Shown here one piece after another: positions 61,041 to 64,000 of a stretch of DNA of 64,000 nucleotides. Every line of letters starts with the position of its first letter. Positions within the stretch are counted from its first letter, which is position 1. Position numbers and translations under genes: made by a program. The stretch is from the NCBI GenBank assembly GCA_000381565.1, contig KB906724.1, positions 3,431,020 through 3,495,019 on the forward strand, given 5' to 3'. The stretch comes from Oxalobacteraceae bacterium AB_14 (GTDB lineage Bacteria > Pseudomonadota > Gammaproteobacteria > Burkholderiales > Burkholderiaceae_D). The notes below the pieces were generated by a model. The model did no database searches and was not told where the DNA came from. It was given only the letters and a program-made list of their open reading frames with translations.

Positions 61041-62822
61041 ATGAAGTTCAACTCTCAGAGGCTGGCATCCGGGCTGGCATGTACCCTGGCCTTGGCGGCG
61101 TGCGGCGGCGGCGCACCCGGCAACGAGAACACGGATCGCACATCCTCCGGCAACACCGCCAGCACCGGCATCAGCTCGGGAAACATCAGCCGTGGCGGGC
61201 CGAGCGCACCGCTGACGCCCGCCATGCCGATCAATTCCCCGCCGGACGGGTCCGGCGCCGTTCCGCTCACCGCCGCGCAGGCCTCGCATTTCCTGGCGCA
61301 AGCGACTTTCGGCCCCAACCTGGCCAGCATCACGGCACTGACCAACGGCAGCAGAGAGAACTGGATTATCGGCCAGTTCAAGAAGCCGCAAACGCTGCAT
61401 CGCAGCTACGTGCAAGGCATCGCCGCAGTGCTGCCAAGCGGCACCGGCGCGACGCAATATCAAGTCATTGAATCGTTCTGGAAGCAAGCCGCCGCCGGCG
61501 AGGACCAGTTGCGCCAGCGGGTGGCGTTCGCCCTGTCGCAGATTTTTGTCGTTTCCATGGCCGATGAAAATCTGCCGGCACACCCGGCCGGCGTCGCCAG
61601 TTACTACGACATGCTGGGCCAATACGCCTTCGGCAACTTCCGCGATCTGCTTCAGGGGGTGGCGCTGCATCCGATGATGGGGCTCTACCTGAGCCATATA
61701 CGCAATCAACCGGAAAATGGCACCCGCGTGCCCGACGAAAACTTCGCACGCGAAATCATGCAGCTGATGACCATCGGCCTGTACCAGCTCAATCCCGACG
61801 GTAGCCAGAAATTACATAACGGCAAACCGGTCGAAACCTATACCCACGACGACGTAGCCGGGCTGGCCAAGGTATTCACCGGCTGGAGCTGGGCCGGCCC
61901 CGACCTGTCCCAGAAGCGCTTCTTCGGAAATCTGGTCGATCCGGCGCGCGACTGGACGCCGATGCAGAATTATCCGGCCTTCCATTCCAGCTCGGCCAAG
62001 AGTTTCCTGGGCACGCAGCTCAACGGCGGCGCTGGCGAAGCCGATCTGAAGGCGGCCCTCGACACGCTGTTCCGGCACCCGAACGTCGGGCCATTCATCG
62101 GCCGTCAGCTGATCCAGCGCCTCGTCAGCAGCAACCCCAGCCCAGCTTATGTGGGCCGCGTCGCGGCGGCGTTTGCCAACAACGGCAACGGCGTGCGCGG
62201 CGACATGAAAGCCGTCATCCGCGCCGTACTGCTCGACCCGGAAGCGGACGCCACCGCCAGCGCGAAAAAACTGCGCGAACCGGTGCTGCGGCTGGCCAAC
62301 TGGATGCGAGCCTTCAATGTCCAATCGGCGTCCGGCCGATTCCTGATGCCCATCACCGACGATCCACTCAACACGCTGGGACAGACGCCGCTGCGCTCGC
62401 CGTCGGTATTCAACTTCTTCCGCCCGTCCTACACGCCCCCGAACACCTCGCTGTCGGCGCAGGGACTGGTGGCGCCGGAAATGCAAATCACCGGCGAGCC
62501 GTCCGTCACCGGCTACCTGAACTACATGCAGAGCGTCATTCCCAACGGCGCCGGCGTGGCCCACGACATCAAGGCCGACTACAGCGCCGAACTGGCGCTG
62601 GCAAGCCAGCCGGCGCTGCTGCTGGACCGGCTGAATCTGCTGTTGGTGAACGGCGCCATGTCGTCCACGTTGCGCAACCAGATCATCAGCGCGGTCAATG
62701 GCGTCAGCTTGCCGGTTGGCGCCGGCAGCAACACGGCACAGCTCGATATCGCCCGAAAAAACCGCGTCTACCTGGCGATCTACCTGACCATGGCATCCCC
62801 TGAATACCTGGCGCAACGTTAA
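61041..62822 (+). CDS. DUF1800 lipoprotein
   Basis: A 593-residue secreted protein. Start ATG 61041 gives a lipoprotein signal with lipobox LALAAC (Cys about 20), so it should be lipid-anchored. A Gly/Ser/Thr-rich linker follows to about residue 75, then DUF1800: ASHFLAQATFGPNLASI, QLRQRVAFALSQIFVVS, NFAREIMQLMTIGLYQLN (read separately), AGLAKVFTGWSW and PSVFNFFRPSYTPP. Function unknown. Its regular partner, a DUF1501 protein, follows 9 bp downstream, and the two are likely exported together. Confidence 0.93.
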   Translation: MKFNSQRLASGLACTLALAACGGGAPGNENTDRTSSGNTASTGISSGNISRGGPSAPLTPAMPINSPPDGSGAVPLTAAQASHFLAQATFGPNLASITALTNGSRENWIIGQFKKPQTLHRSYVQGIAAVLPSGTGATQYQVIESFWKQAAAGEDQLRQRVAFALSQIFVVSMADENLPAHPAGVASYYDMLGQYAFGNFRDLLQGVALHPMMGLYLSHIRNQPENGTRVPDENFAREIMQLMTIGLYQLNPDGSQKLHNGKPVETYTHDDVAGLAKVFTGWSWAGPDLSQKRFFGNLVDPARDWTPMQNYPAFHSSSAKSFLGTQLNGGAGEADLKAALDTLFRHPNVGPFIGRQLIQRLVSSNPSPAYVGRVAAAFANNGNGVRGDMKAVIRAVLLDPEADATASAKKLREPVLRLANWMRAFNVQSASGRFLMPITDDPLNTLGQTPLRSPSVFNFFRPSYTPPNTSLSAQGLVAPEMQITGEPSVTGYLNYMQSVIPNGAGVAHDIKADYSAELALASQPALLLDRLNLLLVNGAMSSTLRNQIISAVNGVSLPVGAGSNTAQLDIARKNRVYLAIYLTMASPEYLAQR

Positions 62823-62831
62823 GGAAACCTC

Positions 62832-64000
62832 ATGCATTTCGACTCCCCATCCCGCCGCCGGTTTATCGGCAAGATGCTGACCCTGGCCGGCGGCAGCAGC
62901 GTGCCGTTCACCCTGAACCTGGCCGCCATGAGCAGCGCGGCGGCGGCCGGCGCGACCGACTACAAGGCCATCGTCTGCCTGTTCCTGGCCGGCGGCAACG
63001 ACCATTTCAACACCGTGCTGGCCACTGACAGCACCTCGTGGAAGGAGTACCGGCGCATCCGTAGCACTTCCGACAGCGGCTCCATCGCCCTGCCCGCGGT
63101 TGGCGCGGTGGGCGGCGTGCTGCCCATCGTCCCGAGCGCGCCGCAAGCCGGCCGCAGCTTCGCGCTGCATCCTTCATTGCGCCCGTTGCAGCAGTTATTC
63201 GACGCCGGCCGCGTGGCCGTGCTGGCCAACGTCGGCACCCTGGTTCAGCCCATGACGCTGGCGCAATACAAGGCCGGCAGCGTGGCCGCCCCGCCGCGCC
63301 TGTTTTCACACAACGACCAGCAGGCCATGTGGCAGTCTTCACAGATTGAACAAGCCGCCGGCGCCGGCTGGGGTGGCCGGCTCGGCGATCTGATGGCCAG
63401 TTCCAACGGCAACGCCGCCTTTACCTGCATCTCCAACGCCGGCAACGCCCTGTTCCTCAGCGGACGTACGGTCCGCCAATATCAGCTCAGCGGCGCCACG
63501 GCCGCGCCGATCAACCACCTGAGCGGCGCCTTGTTTGGCACGCCGGCGTCCGCCAATCCATTGCGCCAGATTGTCGCCGGCGACTTCAGCGATCCATTCC
63601 AGAAGGAACACGCCGCCGTCACCGCGCGCGCGCTCAACTCCCAGGCAGCGCTCAGCGGCGCGATGCTCGGCGCCGGCGCGGCGGGGGTTCCCGATCCCCT
63701 GCCCTACATCAATCCGAACACCGGCATAGCGGCCGCCAATCCGCTGGCACTCCAGCTACAGACGGTCGCCCGCGTCATTGGTGGCCGCAACGCCTTAGGC
63801 ATCAAGCGCCAGGTGTTCTACGTCAGCCTGGGCGGCTTTGACAGCCACGACTTCCAGCAGCGCAACCAGGCCGACCAACTGGCCAAAGTGGCGCATGCCA
63901 TGGCCTACTTCGACGGCGCAATGGCTGCCCTGCAGGGCACCGACATGCGCAAGCAGGTGACGCTGTTTACAGCCTCCGATTTCGGCCGCACCTTCACCAG
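62832..64000 (+). CDS. DUF1501 protein, Tat-exported, cut by the window end
   Basis: The frame is open from ATG 62832 to the end of the window (389 codons visible). The N-terminus MHFDSPSRRRFIGKML has a twin-arginine (SRRRFIGK) signal followed by a hydrophobic stretch and AAAAGATDY. The DUF1501 core has IVCLFLAGGNDHFNT, FALHPSLRPLQQLFDAGRVA (in parts), FSHNDQQAMWQSS, VFYVSLGGFDSHDF and ASDFGRTFT. These are sulfatase-like alkaline-phosphatase-superfamily elements. It pairs with the DUF1800 gene 9 bp upstream. Function is unknown. Confidence 0.92.
   Translation, partial: MHFDSPSRRRFIGKMLTLAGGSSVPFTLNLAAMSSAAAAGATDYKAIVCLFLAGGNDHFNTVLATDSTSWKEYRRIRSTSDSGSIALPAVGAVGGVLPIVPSAPQAGRSFALHPSLRPLQQLFDAGRVAVLANVGTLVQPMTLAQYKAGSVAAPPRLFSHNDQQAMWQSSQIEQAAGAGWGGRLGDLMASSNGNAAFTCISNAGNALFLSGRTVRQYQLSGATAAPINHLSGALFGTPASANPLRQIVAGDFSDPFQKEHAAVTARALNSQAALSGAMLGAGAAGVPDPLPYINPNTGIAAANPLALQLQTVARVIGGRNALGIKRQVFYVSLGGFDSHDFQQRNQADQLAKVAHAMAYFDGAMAALQGTDMRKQVTLFTASDFGRTFT

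Overview
The window is GC-rich, densely coded, and carries a gene set typical of the beta-proteobacterial family Oxalobacteraceae (Massilia, Duganella or Janthinobacterium-like). The assignment is an inference from gene content: malate synthase with a divergent LysR gene, DUF4124, DUF2069 and DUF4337 proteins, a REC-DUF3369-GGDEF-EAL protein, a lysine/arginine-type decarboxylase, and DUF1800/DUF1501 secreted proteins. No 16S gene is present to settle it.

Layout. (1) 1-5.3 kb is a worn accessory segment beside a tRNA-Val(CAC) gene. It holds a complete IS66-type insertion sequence, the 3' part of an IS4-type transposase gene, and the 3' part of an AAA_13-type ATPase gene that has lost its Walker A end. 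(2) 5.3-17.3 kb is mostly housekeeping: dnaQ, rnhA, a YafS-like methyltransferase and divergent gloB (the E. coli neighbourhood), then aceB/lysR, a cold-shock gene, Hpt and upp. An acyl-CoA dehydrogenase/AidB-like/TetR operon follows, split by a TnpB-only IS200/IS605-type element. (3) 17.4-28.6 kb: a thiolase and a shortened FadJ-like protein lacking its catalytic glutamates, a c-di-GMP protein plus HDOD pair, aroC with an MFS gene, a REC-DUF3369-GGDEF-EAL protein and a CBS protein. (4) 28.8-49.8 kb: metY, hydrolases, transporters, a MocR regulator, WrbA, an FAD-linked oxidase, an orphan FtsX-type permease with an AttH/CrtC-like partner, an ABC exporter, an RNA helicase and thyA. (5) 49.75-55.2 kb: a compact five-gene minus-strand operon between thyA and folA, described below. 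(6) 55.4-64 kb: an alpha/beta hydrolase, a YidD-like gene, remnants of a sigma/anti-sigma pair, folA, DUF4337, an arginine/lysine-type decarboxylase behind a possible attenuator, and a DUF1800/DUF1501 secreted pair that runs off the window.

Most interesting system. The operon at 49753-55188 starts with a 164-residue protein whose tail is three heptapeptide repeats with five cysteines. It is followed by a thiol-dioxygenase-like (CDO-fold) cupin with the expected histidines, a GRDP-like protein, a JmjC-type Fe(II)/2-oxoglutarate oxygenase and a NodU/TobZ-type carbamoyltransferase. The dioxygenase-like and GRDP-like proteins end in a similar C-terminal module, and the JmjC protein may have a diverged copy. 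I infer a candidate peptide-modification (RiPP-like) pathway acting on the cysteine repeats. I recognise no described family with this composition. No dedicated exporter, protease or radical-SAM enzyme is visible next to it.
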